Shown here: positions 25,459-34,368 of the stretch, piece after piece | Layout: each line of letters starts with the position of its first letter | How positions within the stretch are numbered: the first letter of the stretch is position 1 | Origin: Chitinophagales bacterium | Lineage (GTDB): Bacteria; Bacteroidota; Bacteroidia; Chitinophagales; Chitinophagaceae | Assembly (NCBI GenBank): GCA_017303415.1 | Contig: JAFLBJ010000001.1 | Span: 682,001 to 746,000, forward strand | DNA length: 64,000 nt | Direction: 5' to 3' | Translations under genes and position numbers: made by a program | The notes under the pieces: generated by a model | The model's database searches: none | Seen by the model: the letters and a program-made list of their open reading frames with translations, nothing else | What the model was told of the DNA's origin: nothing

Positions 25459-26222
25459 TTTTCGGATTTATTCTGGTGTATATGTTGTTTGTTCTCTTGC
25501 GAGCCCACCGGAAATACCGGAGGGAGCAGGCGGAGCGGATTCGGCAGGAGGTGAATTCATTGGATAGTGCGATAGAGGAACTGGCCCGTGATATTCATGA
25601 TGAGGTTTCATCTTCTCTGGCATTGATCACGATTGAATTTGGTCAAATAGAGCGGCAGGGGGTTCCATCGCGTGAGAGTATGGAGTCGATTCGCCGAAAC
25701 CTGATGGAAGCGAGTATGATTACGGCGCGGGCAACGCGACAATTGGCTGGGAAGGATATCCAGATGGAAGGTTTGCAAAAAATGTTGTCAGATTTTATTG
25801 AACGTTGTCGCGAGACCCGGGCCATTCAGATCGACTTTCTATGTGATCTGGTGGATGAACCTGACGGGCAATCATCTTTACAGATCTACCGCATTTTGCT
25901 TGAATTGATTCAAAATGTGATCCGGCATGCACAAGCCACCCGGATAAGTATAAAAATGTGTACAGAAGGCAAGAACCTCTGTCTGCTGTTTCGGGACAAT
26001 GGAGTAGGCATACCAAAAAAGGCGGGAGAGTCAGGACAGGGAGGCATGGGGAGGGCCAATATCCGAAAACGGGTGCGCTTCCTCAAGGGAAAAATGATAG
26101 ACTGGAGTCTCCCGGGAAAGGGGACAGAGTATTTTATTGAATTACCAATTAATATACCTTATGACCAGACCAATCAAACTGCTGATAGCCGACGACCACT
26201 CTCTGTTCAGAGACGCGGTTAG
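25440..26222 (+). CDS. NarL-type (HPK7) sensor histidine kinase
   Basis: 260 residues: one N-terminal membrane helix (about 5-20), a short coiled linker, then the HisKA_3 dimerisation helix with phospho-acceptor H53 in ARDIHDEVSSSL, and the HATPase domain with N160 in LIQNVIRHA, DNGVGIP and GGMGRANIRKRV. It has no periplasmic sensing domain, so it should depend on the membrane protein encoded just before. The response regulator start lies inside its last codons (62-base overlap), giving near one-to-one translation. Confidence 0.9.
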   Translation: MFRTSLIFGFILVYMLFVLLRAHRKYRREQAERIRQEVNSLDSAIEELARDIHDEVSSSLALITIEFGQIERQGVPSRESMESIRRNLMEASMITARATRQLAGKDIQMEGLQKMLSDFIERCRETRAIQIDFLCDLVDEPDGQSSLQIYRILLELIQNVIRHAQATRISIKMCTEGKNLCLLFRDNGVGIPKKAGESGQGGMGRANIRKRVRFLKGKMIDWSLPGKGTEYFIELPINIPYDQTNQTADSRRPLSVQRRG

Positions 26223-26817
26223 GACGCTACTCAAAGAACAAAAGAGGATCGAAGTGTGTGCTGAAGCCTGTGATGGAAATGAGTTGATCAAACTCGCGGC
26301 TAAGCATAATCCGGATGTCATTATCACTGATGTACAAATGCCCGGTATGAATGGAATAGAAGCTTCGCGGATCATCAAGAATAAGTATCCGCTGATCCGC
26401 ATCATTGCGTTGACCATGCACAGTGATGACTACCTGATTGTGGACATGCTCGATGCCGGTGCCTCGGGCTATGTTATAAAAGCAACAACCACCCAGGAAT
26501 TGATGAATTCGATCATGACGGTGTATGAAGGGGGTAACTATTTTTGTCACTATACCTCTATTCAGTTGACCAACATGATCGCCCGGAGTAAATCACAAGT
26601 CATGGGTGGGTTGAGCAAAGCCAATTTTTCAAACAATGAGAAGGAGATCATTCGGTTGATCTGTGATCAAAGGGCCAGTAAGGAGATCGCCAGTATTACC
26701 GGACTGGCCCATCGAACGGTGGAGAAATACCGGGACCGGATCATGGAAAAGACCGGTTCCCGGAATATGGCAGGTATCGTTCTGTTTGCCATCCGGCATG
26801 GCATATACAAACCATAA
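26161..26817 (+). CDS. LuxR/NarL-family response regulator
   Basis: 218 residues from the ATG at 26161; the longer frame from 26137 would put eight extra residues before the receiver strand. Receiver domain: acidic pair D11-D12, phospho-acceptor D57 in IITDVQMPG and the conserved lysine in GYVIKA. C-terminal GerE/LuxR HTH: NEKEIIRLICDQRASKEIASITGLAHRTVEKYRDRI. It would be phosphorylated by the kinase encoded upstream. No target site is identifiable from one window. It ends convergent with a small secreted protein gene. Confidence 0.92.
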   Translation: MTRPIKLLIADDHSLFRDAVRTLLKEQKRIEVCAEACDGNELIKLAAKHNPDVIITDVQMPGMNGIEASRIIKNKYPLIRIIALTMHSDDYLIVDMLDAGASGYVIKATTTQELMNSIMTVYEGGNYFCHYTSIQLTNMIARSKSQVMGGLSKANFSNNEKEIIRLICDQRASKEIASITGLAHRTVEKYRDRIMEKTGSRNMAGIVLFAIRHGIYKP

Positions 26818-26828
26818 CCCGCTCACCC

Positions 26829-27122
26829 TTACCCCTTCTTTAACTTTACAACCAGTCGCCCGCGCTCATTGGCAAGGGCGATTATGGTTTTATAGGGGGC
26901 GGAGCCAATCTGTACACTATCAAAGGGCCGAACCCCCGCCAATTCAAAATATCCATCCGCATTGGTTTGCGTTTGCATGCCCGTGCGAAAATGATAAACC
27001 ACCATACCCTTTATCGGATCATGGTCCTCATTAAACGCTTTTCCCTTTAACCGATAGGGAAAGAGCAAACTTCCCCCAATGCCTACGAGAATAGGCAAAA
27101 AGATGATTCCTTTCATTTTCAT
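26829..27122 (-). CDS. Small secreted protein with a carboxypeptidase-regulatory-like (CarboxypepD_reg) fold
   Basis: 97 residues. An N-terminal hydrophobic stretch (about 4-22) acts as a signal or anchor. The rest resembles a short transthyretin-like repeat: PIKGMVVYHFRTGMQTQTNADGYFELAGV has the G-x-V ... T-x-x-D-G-x-F pattern of this domain. Function is unknown; such single domains occur at the start of TonB-dependent receptors, but none follows here. Confidence 0.55.
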   Translation of the reverse strand: MKMKGIIFLPILVGIGGSLLFPYRLKGKAFNEDHDPIKGMVVYHFRTGMQTQTNADGYFELAGVRPFDSVQIGSAPYKTIIALANERGRLVVKLKKG

Positions 27123-27251
27123 GATTCAGGTTTTAATGTAAAATGGATTATGAGCCTTTACCTAAGTCCAACGTTGTTTGCTCATGAAATAAGTGGAGTC
27201 AACAGGTGGTATTAAAAACGGATACTATACGGTACAAAAATATACACTTTA

Positions 27252-27683
27252 ATGTATATAATGTATAATCAAAGTCTACTTTTTTATACACAATACTTGA
27301 TTTCTTTAACCCCGGTGAAAAGTAAACGGACACATATACACCGGGGCCAAGCCCTGGCTGCCGCCGTGGAAATAACGGGACTGGGAAAGGAAGAAGTAGC
27401 TTCTAAAGCGGGGTATTCACGTTCGGCCTATTACAAACATATTGAGAACCCTCAGTTGGAGTATCATATTCTTATTGCCTATGGCCGCGCCATCGGTCAT
27501 GATTTTACAGAAGAATTTCCAGATATGCCCCGGTATTCGCTCGAGGAACCGGAAGAGAAATACGCCCCACCTCAAAACCTGGCTGAGGCCATTCGATTAT
27601 CTGAACTATGGAAGGATAAATACCTGGAATTGCTGGAAAAATATAACCGGTTGATTGAAGAGCGACTCTCGAAAAAAGGGTAG
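27252..27683 (+). CDS. Helix-turn-helix DNA-binding protein (XRE-like)
   Basis: 143 residues at most. Residues about 30-80 contain an HTH: ITGLGKEEVASKAGYSRSAYYKHIEN with the next helix EYHILIAYGRAIGHDF. A C-terminal helix (NLAEAIRLSELWKDKYLELLEKYNRLI) looks like a coiled coil for dimerisation. The start is uncertain: ATG at 27252 or 27261, or GTG at 27315, which removes a hydrophobic 21-residue leader unusual for a DNA-binding protein. It may control the small secreted protein encoded divergently. Confidence 0.75.
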   Translation: MYIMYNQSLLFYTQYLISLTPVKSKRTHIHRGQALAAAVEITGLGKEEVASKAGYSRSAYYKHIENPQLEYHILIAYGRAIGHDFTEEFPDMPRYSLEEPEEKYAPPQNLAEAIRLSELWKDKYLELLEKYNRLIEERLSKKG

Positions 27684-27697
27684 GGATCATTTATCCA

Positions 27698-28456
27698 TCA
27701 CTCCTCCCTTCTCAACTCACCTGCTTTCTTTCGAATTTGATAATCCTCAAACGCCTTTTTAATGTATAATTGAAAATCGTACTCCGGTGTGACGAGGGCA
27801 AAATCATAGTCGGGTTTGTAGAGCAGGATAAAGGTATCGAGTTCACCGCCCTTTAAACCAGTGAGCCGCACGATCAGGCCTTTGTTGAAACGGCTGTTGA
27901 CAAAAGCATCGCGCTCATCTTCCAATAACCTTCGTTGAGTGGCCAGCATGCTCTTGTTCTTTCTGAATTGAAACATCCGGATGATCTCATTGATATCAAA
28001 CCCAACCCCGGAGCTGCTCACCGATGGGCGAAGCTTGGCCTTTTCATATTCAAATATCTTGGCATAATCCAGCCTGTTCTGGATCGAGTCCATTTTATAA
28101 TTACGTGGCTTTAGCCGGATCTCCTTTAAAACCGGAATCGTGATCTGAAGGGAAATATCAAACTGAGTCTCATTTTGAATCGCTGAAACCGCGTATTTCT
28201 GGGTAGGTTTACCCAGGTAGGAAAACCATACACTGTCGTTCTCGCTGACCAGGATCTCATATTTACCCTGGGCATTGGTGACCGCCCCGCGACCGGCACT
28301 ACTCAACACGGTTACCGATTCCAATGGGAAAAACCGCGTGCTGTCATATACCACTCCTTTTAAATAGAATTGTTGGGCAGAAACGGGCAAAGTGCCCAGT
28401 ATTTGCAAAATAATAAGCAGGATTAGGTATGAAAAAGGTCTTCTCAAGGAAGGCAA
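27698..28456 (-). CDS. Secreted protein with CarboxypepD_reg-like (DUF4480-type) domain
   Basis: 252 residues; the start is a TTG at 28456 or 28447. The signal peptide (about 8-28) ends PVSAQQ. The mature N-terminus, FYLKGVVYDST with AVTNAQGKYEILV, is a carboxypeptidase-regulatory-like domain, and the remainder is a helical region without a recognised family. In Bacteroidota such proteins are exported with a plug-less architecture. The C-terminus ends GELRREE, similar to the tail of the DUF5522 protein at 55.5 kb. Confidence 0.7.
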   Translation of the reverse strand: MPSLRRPFSYLILLIILQILGTLPVSAQQFYLKGVVYDSTRFFPLESVTVLSSAGRGAVTNAQGKYEILVSENDSVWFSYLGKPTQKYAVSAIQNETQFDISLQITIPVLKEIRLKPRNYKMDSIQNRLDYAKIFEYEKAKLRPSVSSSGVGFDINEIIRMFQFRKNKSMLATQRRLLEDERDAFVNSRFNKGLIVRLTGLKGGELDTFILLYKPDYDFALVTPEYDFQLYIKKAFEDYQIRKKAGELRREE

Positions 28457-28523
28457 GTAACAAAAGAATTTGCAAATGCTATTGTAAAAATAGTCCGTTT
28501 AATCTGCGTCAAACTGATTTTGA

Positions 28524-29075
28524 TTACACGGATGTAAGGAGTTTAACGGCTGCGGGGAAATGCCGGTGCTCCAATACCTGTACTTTTTTGGCCAGGGATT
28601 CCGGAGTGTCACCAGGTTCAATGGCACAAATGGCCTGAAGGATCACCTGGCCATGATCATATAGTTCATCCACATAATGAATGGAAATACCGCTTTCTTT
28701 TTCTCCCGCCGCGATCACAGCCTCATGTACAAAATGGCCATACATACCCTTGCCCCCATATTTGGGTAACAAGGCCGGATGTATATTAATGATCTGACGG
28801 GGGAAGGCTTTGATAAGGGTAACCGGGACTTTCCATAAAAAACCGGCCAGAACGATCAACCCGATACCCATTTTGTTTAACTCGGGCACATATCCATCAC
28901 CACGCAGAAATCGCTCTTTGTCCAGAACCAGCGTGGGAATGCCGTTTCTTTCCGCAATGGCCAAAACCCCCGCATCCGGTTTATTAGAAATGATGAGGGC
29001 CACCCCCGGCACCTGTTCGATGATCTTTTGGGCGTTTGATCCTGTGCCTGAGGCAAATATGGCGATCTTGGTCAT
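28524..29075 (-). CDS. purN: Phosphoribosylglycinamide formyltransferase
   Basis: 183 residues, matching the family length. It transfers a formyl group from 10-formyltetrahydrofolate to GAR in purine synthesis. Motifs are FASGTGSNAQKI (phosphate loop), IGLIVLAGFLWKVP, INIHPALLPKYGGKGMYG (HPxLLP with catalytic Asn and His), SGISIHYVDELYDHG. It is an isolated pur gene here. A degenerate hairpin repeat (29100-29210) lies just upstream of its start and reaches into the gene upstream. Confidence 0.93.
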   Translation of the reverse strand: MTKIAIFASGTGSNAQKIIEQVPGVALIISNKPDAGVLAIAERNGIPTLVLDKERFLRGDGYVPELNKMGIGLIVLAGFLWKVPVTLIKAFPRQIINIHPALLPKYGGKGMYGHFVHEAVIAAGEKESGISIHYVDELYDHGQVILQAICAIEPGDTPESLAKKVQVLEHRHFPAAVKLLTSV

Positions 29076-29099
29076 GATGCAAACCTATGAATTTGTTTG

Positions 29100-29210
29100 G
29101 AAGTCGGAGGTCGGAGGTCCGGGGTCCAAAGTCGAAGGTCCGAAGTTGGACACTAATTTTCGTCTTCCGACTTCCGACTCCGGACTTCCGACCCCCGACT
29201 TCCGACTCCG
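29100..29210. repeat. Degenerate GTCGGAGGTCGG/CCGACTTCCGAC inverted repeat
   Basis: Left arm 29100-29145 (GTCGGAGGTCGGAGGTCC units) and right arm 29164-29210 (CCGACTTCCGACTCC units) can form a long imperfect hairpin. It is the same family as 9696-9833. The right arm is coding for the last residues of the DUF6787 protein. Confidence 0.85.
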
Positions 29211-29476
29211 ATTTTCTTCCCGATCTTCCGGATATATTTAATAAAAAATGAATATTGGCCAAAGGGGATGCTGACGAGTATTACAGCAAGTGGCCAAAGA
29301 AGGGTAATTAACAGGATATATAATACAGCCCAGATCCAGTCTGAGATATCGGGAACCAGGTTCATGATCTTCTTGCCAACATAACCCGTAAGGCTCCCGC
29401 CAAGGGCAAAAGTGCAAAGGATAAGCACGAGTTGACCCGCACCAACACCCCATTTCTTCTTTAGGTTTTCAAACAT
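29153..29476 (-). CDS. DUF6787 family small membrane protein with repeat-derived tail
   Basis: 107 residues from the ATG at 29476 (the longer frame begins with a TTG). The first ~88 residues (FENLKKKWGV, GYVGKKIMNLV, two or three TM helices) match the DUF6787 pattern, a Bacteroidota family of unknown role. The last ~18 residues (GVGSRGSEVRSRKSEDEN) are polar and are encoded by the right arm of the degenerate repeat, with the stop falling between the two arms. The tail is probably acquired from the repeat, replacing the original C-terminus. Confidence 0.75.
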   Translation of the reverse strand: MFENLKKKWGVGAGQLVLILCTFALGGSLTGYVGKKIMNLVPDISDWIWAVLYILLITLLWPLAVILVSIPFGQYSFFIKYIRKIGKKIGVGSRGSEVRSRKSEDEN

Positions 29477-29563
29477 GTAATCTGAAATGAGCGGCAAAAC
29501 TCGGGGAAAAAACCCATCTTTTCACACTATTCATGCGAACAGCAGCTGAGTTGACGAATTTCT

Positions 29564-29589
29564 GACAATCATTAAAAGATGTGATTGTC
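29564..29589. promoter_or_regulatory. Inverted repeat upstream of the ACIII operon (possible operator)
   Basis: GACAATCA (29564-29571) and TGATTGTC (29582-29589) are a perfect 8-bp inverted pair with a 10-nt spacer. It lies about 85 bases upstream of the act -7 element. No T-tract follows, so an operator is more likely than a terminator. The regulator is unknown. Confidence 0.4.
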
Positions 29590-29674
29590 GAAAACCTCAA
29601 AATCCGCTGAAACGCAGTCTGGTACTCACTCAAAAAAAAATTAAACCTGTTGGTGTTTTGTTAATTTCCTGACT

Positions 29675-29682
29675 TATTTTTG
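29675..29682 (+). promoter_or_regulatory. Bacteroidota -7 element for the ACIII-oxidase operon
   Basis: TATTTTTG matches TAnnTTTG, with TTG-containing sequence 15-22 bases upstream. The first ATG of the operon is at 29730, giving a short leader of roughly 40 bases. Confidence 0.55.
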
Positions 29683-29729
29683 CAGCCAACTCAGGAATTT
29701 TATCCACATTTTACAGATTAATTGCTTCT

Positions 29730-31070
29730 ATGATTCTTTGTAAATCAATCGCTAAGAGACTGCCCATTCTAAGCATTTTTCTGGTTGTTTTTTCGATACA
29801 AAATGGCTTCGCGCAGGATGGTCAGCAGTTGTTCAAGAGCAATTGCGCCAGTTGTCACCACCCGCTTAATAATGGTACAGGTCCGGCCCTGAAAGGGGTT
29901 GATGGACGTGGCCCTTGGGGGGATCGTCAGAATCTGTATGACTGGGTACATAATCCAGCAGGGTTCATGGCGAATGACAAGTACGCACAGGGCCTGAAGG
30001 CGCAGTATGGTACGATGATGACAGGGTTTCCTGCGTTAAAGAATGAGGAGATCGACGCGATCATTGACTACGTCAACAATTTTGCACCGCCTGCTGCCGC
30101 CAAAGACGAATCTGCTTCTGGCGCTCCCGATGCTTCAAGCAGCCGGAATGCGTTGATCTTTGGGATCATTTCCCTGATCCTCGCCATCATCGCGCTGATC
30201 CTGATGCAGGTGAACAGCAACCTGAAGAAACTGAGTGATGATAAAGAAGGTATCCTTCGTCCGGAGCCGGTTCCTTTCTGGAAAAACAAAGTGTATATCG
30301 CCATGGGTATCATCTTCCTCTTTGTGGTAGGAGGATACTATGTGGTAAAAGGAGCCATCGGTCTTGGCCGCCAAACGAACTACACACCTGAGCAACCTAT
30401 TTTCTATTCGCATAAAGTACACGCAGGTATCAATCAGATTAACTGCTTATACTGTCACGGTAACGCCTGGGAGAGCAAACATGCCGCGATCCCATCGACC
30501 AATGTTTGTATGAACTGCCATAAGAACATTCTGGAATACAAAGGCGGACCTATTTTCAATGCCGATGGAGAGGAAGTGGATGGAAATGCTGAATTGAAGA
30601 AACTGTTTACTTATGCCGGCTTCGATCCGTTGAACCCCAATGCCTGGGATGCAACTAAAGCCAAAGAGATTCCCTGGATCAAGATCCACAACCTGCCTGA
30701 CCATGCCTATTTCAACCACTCCCAGCACATCCGTGCAGGAAATGTACAGTGCCAAAGCTGTCATGGTGAGATCACGGCCATGGATGAGGTAAAACAAGTA
30801 AATGAACTGAGCATGGGCTGGTGCGTGAACTGTCACCGCCAAACCAAGGTGAATTTCTATACCGTGGATGACCAAGGCAATGAAAGCGGAAATAAATTCT
30901 ATAGCATTTACGAGAAATTCCGCCGCGATCTTCGCCCAGATACACTCAAAGACGAAAAAGGCCATTATTTACTCGATAATAATGGTAAATATGTAATCCA
31001 TAGCGCCAAGATGGACAGCGTGACCGTGAAGGATATTGGTGGTCTTGAATGTCAAAAATGCCACTATTGA
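29730..31070 (+). CDS. actA: Alternative complex III subunit ActA-like multiheme cytochrome c (six CxxCH)
   Basis: 446 residues. A signal peptide (about 1-28) is followed by a monoheme cytochrome domain with CASCH at 39-43, two TM helices (about 135-157 and 190-209), then five CxxCH sites (CLYCH, CMNCH, CQSCH, CVNCH, CQKCH). That makes six hemes; the reference ActA of Rhodothermus is pentaheme, so here an extra N-terminal cytochrome is fused. ActA passes electrons out of the quinol oxidation module towards the oxidase. It is first gene of the act-cox operon. Confidence 0.9.
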   Translation: MILCKSIAKRLPILSIFLVVFSIQNGFAQDGQQLFKSNCASCHHPLNNGTGPALKGVDGRGPWGDRQNLYDWVHNPAGFMANDKYAQGLKAQYGTMMTGFPALKNEEIDAIIDYVNNFAPPAAAKDESASGAPDASSSRNALIFGIISLILAIIALILMQVNSNLKKLSDDKEGILRPEPVPFWKNKVYIAMGIIFLFVVGGYYVVKGAIGLGRQTNYTPEQPIFYSHKVHAGINQINCLYCHGNAWESKHAAIPSTNVCMNCHKNILEYKGGPIFNADGEEVDGNAELKKLFTYAGFDPLNPNAWDATKAKEIPWIKIHNLPDHAYFNHSQHIRAGNVQCQSCHGEITAMDEVKQVNELSMGWCVNCHRQTKVNFYTVDDQGNESGNKFYSIYEKFRRDLRPDTLKDEKGHYLLDNNGKYVIHSAKMDSVTVKDIGGLECQKCHY

Positions 31071-31119
31071 TCCACGTGAGGTCACTTGTAAAAATTGTAA
31101 AAAACTCAAACCAAGATAA

Positions 31120-34100
31120 ATGAGCGATAAAAAGTACTGGCAAAGTTTTAGTGAGTTGGCGAACAGTGAGGAGTATGAGAAAAAGATCCAGAACGAATTC
31201 CAGGAAGAACTTCCCTTTGAAGACGCGAACGGAAAAGGTTGGTTGGATGCCTCCGCTCCGCGTCGCGATTTCCTGAAATACCTGGGATTTAGCACAGCTG
31301 CCGCTACACTGGCCAGTTGTAAAACACCGGTACGGAAGGCCATCCCATTTGCCAACAAACCGGAGAATGTGGTTCCCGGAGTGGCAAAATACTATGCCAC
31401 TACCTATGTGCAGGATGGAGATGTGATACCGGTATTGGCCAAAGTACGTGATGGCCGCCCGATCAAGATCGAAGGGAATACGCTTTGCTCATTTACCGAA
31501 GGTGGTACATCTGCCCGCGCACAAGCATCCGTGCTTGACCTGTATGATACCAACCGTCTTCGTCACCCCAAAGAGCGCATTGTAAAAGGAGATACCGTTA
31601 GTTATGAAGAGGTGCCTTCTTTTGAAAAATTGGATAAGACCATTGCCGAGCAATTGGCTGCCCTGGGAACAGGAAAAGCAGTATTGCTGACCAGCACCCT
31701 GGTTTCTCCTTCGACAAAAGCGCTAATCGTCCAGTTTCCAAACATTCAGCACGTTCAATTCGATGCTGATTCGTATAGCGGCATGCTGCTGGCCAACGAA
31801 GCCAGTTTTGGCAGCCGCGCCATCCCTTCTTATCATTTCAGCAAAGCCAAAGTGGTGGTAAGCCTCGGCGCCGATTTTCTGGCAACCTGGCTGAGCCCTG
31901 TGGAATTTTCCCGTGGCTGGTCCAAGACCCGCAAGATCAATGAGAAGAACCCGGAGATGGGTAAACACTATCAGTTCGAAAGCCATATGAGCACTACCGG
32001 TGCCAATGCCGACGAACGCTTTACACATCGTCCTTCTGAAACAGGTGCTGTAGCCCTGGCACTTTATGCCGCCCTGGGTGGCACTGCCAGTGCAACGGTT
32101 TCGGATAATGTGAAAAAAGGAATTGCAAAAGCCGCTGCCGACCTGAAAGCACATATGGGTAATGCCCTGGTGGTTTCGGGCAGCAATGATGTGAATGTTC
32201 AACTGATCGTGAACGCCATCAACAGCCTGATCGGTGCCTATGGTACTACCATCGATTGGTCATCTACCCTGAATTATCGCCAGGGTATCGATAGCCAGAT
32301 GGAGCAACTGGTAGCAGATATGGAAGCCGGTACAGTGGGTGCGCTTATGGTACATGGCGCCAACCCGGTGTATGAATACCACAATGCGGATAAATTCAAA
32401 AAGGCATTGGCCAAAGTGAAACTCACTGTTTCTTTTGGTGAAAAACTGGACGAGACCTCTGAGCTCTGCAAATACATCATCCCTACACACCACTTCCTGG
32501 AAAGCTGGGGAGATGCAGAGCCTAAATCAGGATATTATAGCTTTATTCAACCAACGATCCATCCGCTTTTCAAAACCCGCTATATGCAGACCTCTCTGCT
32601 GAAATGGTTTGGCGACGGTACGGATTATGAAACTTATTTCCGGAATTATTGGACCGGTAAAGTAGCCAGTCTGGATGCTGCCCTGCAAAACGGAGTTGTT
32701 GAACCCGCCGCAGGTGGTGCCACTTCTGGTTCCTTTAATGGTGCAGGTGTAGCCGCTGCCGCTGCGGCGATCGGTGGATACAAAAAAGGCGGTGCCGCTG
32801 AACTGGTACTTTATCAAAAAGTATCGATCGGAACCGGTAAACAGGCCACCAACCCCTGGTTACAGGAACTGCCCGATCCTATTACCAAAGCGACCTGGGA
32901 CAACTACGCCATGATGTCCATGACCATGGCCAAAGAATTACTGGGTCTTGATCTCACCGACAAGAAGAACGAAAAAGAAATCAATAATTACGAATTTTTC
33001 CCTTCCAAACCTGTTATCTCGATCAAAGGCAACGGTGGCGAAGCCATCAACCTGCCGGTGCTCGTGATTCCCGGAATGGATCCGCATACCATTGCGATTG
33101 CCGTGGGATATGGACGTTCGGAGAAGCTGGGTATGACCGCCGGTGGAACAGGTAAGAATGTATTTGGATTCAAATCCTTTAACGGTACAACAACGGAAAT
33201 GATGAACGCTTCCGTTGAAGTAGCCAAGGTTAATGAAACCTATAAGATCGCGCAGACACAGATCCACGGTTCTTACGAAGACCGTTTTGAAGTAGTGCGT
33301 GAGACCACATTGGCCACCTTTAAGAAAGATCCCAACCAGTTTAAAAAATACCGCGAGAAACTCGCAGAAGATTTTGCCCCTAAAACAGGCGACTATCGCA
33401 AAGAAGCGACCATTTACCCTCAGCATACCCAACCGGGTTTGAAATGGGGAATGAGCATTGACATGAACAGCTGTTTTGGCTGTGGTGCCTGTGTGGTGGC
33501 TTGTAATGCGGAGAACAATATTCCGGTGGTAGGACGCAGCGAAGTGATGCGCTACCACGATATGCACTGGTTGCGTATTGACCGGTATTTTGTGACCGAC
33601 GAACAAAATCCGGATGATGTAAAAGCAGTGGTGTTCCAACCCATGCTTTGTCAGCATTGCGACAATGCGCCTTGCGAAAACGTTTGTCCGGTAGCAGCCA
33701 CCAACCATAGCATGGAGGGGCTGAACCAGATGACCTATAACCGTTGTATCGGTACCCGTTATTGCGCCAACAACTGTCCGTATAAAGTACGTCGTTTTAA
33801 CTGGGCTGATTATACCGGAGCAGATAGCTTCCCGAATAACCAGGATCAGCAGATCGTAGGTAAACTTGATCCGGTGGTTCACCAGATGGGCGACAGCCTT
33901 TCCCGGATGGTATTGAATCCTGATGTGACCGTAAGAAGCCGCGGGGTGATTGAAAAATGTTCTTTCTGCGTACAACGTTTGCAGGAAGCCAAACTCACCG
34001 CGAAGAAGGAGAACAGGGTATTGGCCGATGGCGATGCCAAGACAGCTTGTATGACAGCCTGCCCTTCCGATGCGATCGTATTCGGAAATGTGCATGATGC

Positions 34101-34296
34101 CGAGAGCCGCATCACCAAGGTACGGGAGGAGAATGATCAGCGCCTGTTCTATGTGATCGAGCAGTTGCACACGTTGCCAAACGTAAGCTACCTGGCCAAG
34201 ATCCGGAACACAGAAGAGATCATTGAATCCGGTGACCACCATGCAGCCGCGGAAGGTGAAGCCAAAAAAACAGAACATGCCGCGCCGGCACATTAA
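31120..34296 (+). CDS. actB: Alternative complex III subunit ActB (molybdopterin-oxidoreductase-like plus Fe-S domain)
   Basis: 1058 residues. A variant Tat signal with the twin arginine pair R48-R49 precedes FLKYLGFSTAAATLASC. The middle part is a molybdopterin oxidoreductase-like domain that in ACIII lacks the cofactor. The C-terminal third holds four Cys groups: CFGCGACVVACN, CQHCDNAPCENVCP, CIGTRYCANNCP and CSFCVQ...CMTACP, expected to bind three [4Fe-4S] and one [3Fe-4S]. ActB is the periplasmic Fe-S wire of ACIII. The stretch around residues 525-560 (AAGGATSGSFNGAGVAAAAA) is a low-complexity linker. Confidence 0.95.
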   Translation: MSDKKYWQSFSELANSEEYEKKIQNEFQEELPFEDANGKGWLDASAPRRDFLKYLGFSTAAATLASCKTPVRKAIPFANKPENVVPGVAKYYATTYVQDGDVIPVLAKVRDGRPIKIEGNTLCSFTEGGTSARAQASVLDLYDTNRLRHPKERIVKGDTVSYEEVPSFEKLDKTIAEQLAALGTGKAVLLTSTLVSPSTKALIVQFPNIQHVQFDADSYSGMLLANEASFGSRAIPSYHFSKAKVVVSLGADFLATWLSPVEFSRGWSKTRKINEKNPEMGKHYQFESHMSTTGANADERFTHRPSETGAVALALYAALGGTASATVSDNVKKGIAKAAADLKAHMGNALVVSGSNDVNVQLIVNAINSLIGAYGTTIDWSSTLNYRQGIDSQMEQLVADMEAGTVGALMVHGANPVYEYHNADKFKKALAKVKLTVSFGEKLDETSELCKYIIPTHHFLESWGDAEPKSGYYSFIQPTIHPLFKTRYMQTSLLKWFGDGTDYETYFRNYWTGKVASLDAALQNGVVEPAAGGATSGSFNGAGVAAAAAAIGGYKKGGAAELVLYQKVSIGTGKQATNPWLQELPDPITKATWDNYAMMSMTMAKELLGLDLTDKKNEKEINNYEFFPSKPVISIKGNGGEAINLPVLVIPGMDPHTIAIAVGYGRSEKLGMTAGGTGKNVFGFKSFNGTTTEMMNASVEVAKVNETYKIAQTQIHGSYEDRFEVVRETTLATFKKDPNQFKKYREKLAEDFAPKTGDYRKEATIYPQHTQPGLKWGMSIDMNSCFGCGACVVACNAENNIPVVGRSEVMRYHDMHWLRIDRYFVTDEQNPDDVKAVVFQPMLCQHCDNAPCENVCPVAATNHSMEGLNQMTYNRCIGTRYCANNCPYKVRRFNWADYTGADSFPNNQDQQIVGKLDPVVHQMGDSLSRMVLNPDVTVRSRGVIEKCSFCVQRLQEAKLTAKKENRVLADGDAKTACMTACPSDAIVFGNVHDAESRITKVREENDQRLFYVIEQLHTLPNVSYLAKIRNTEEIIESGDHHAAAEGEAKKTEHAAPAH

Positions 34297-34368
34297 AAGA
34301 AAGTAAAGGTCAATTTCAAATAAGAAAAAAAGCCAACAGCGAATAGCTCACAGCTCAAAGTACACAAC

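Noticed and set aside
32938-34293. Long antisense reading frame (451 codons) on the minus strand of actB
   Set aside because: It is a shadow of a GC-balanced, strongly conserved coding strand. Its translation shows no recognisable domain and no start signal.
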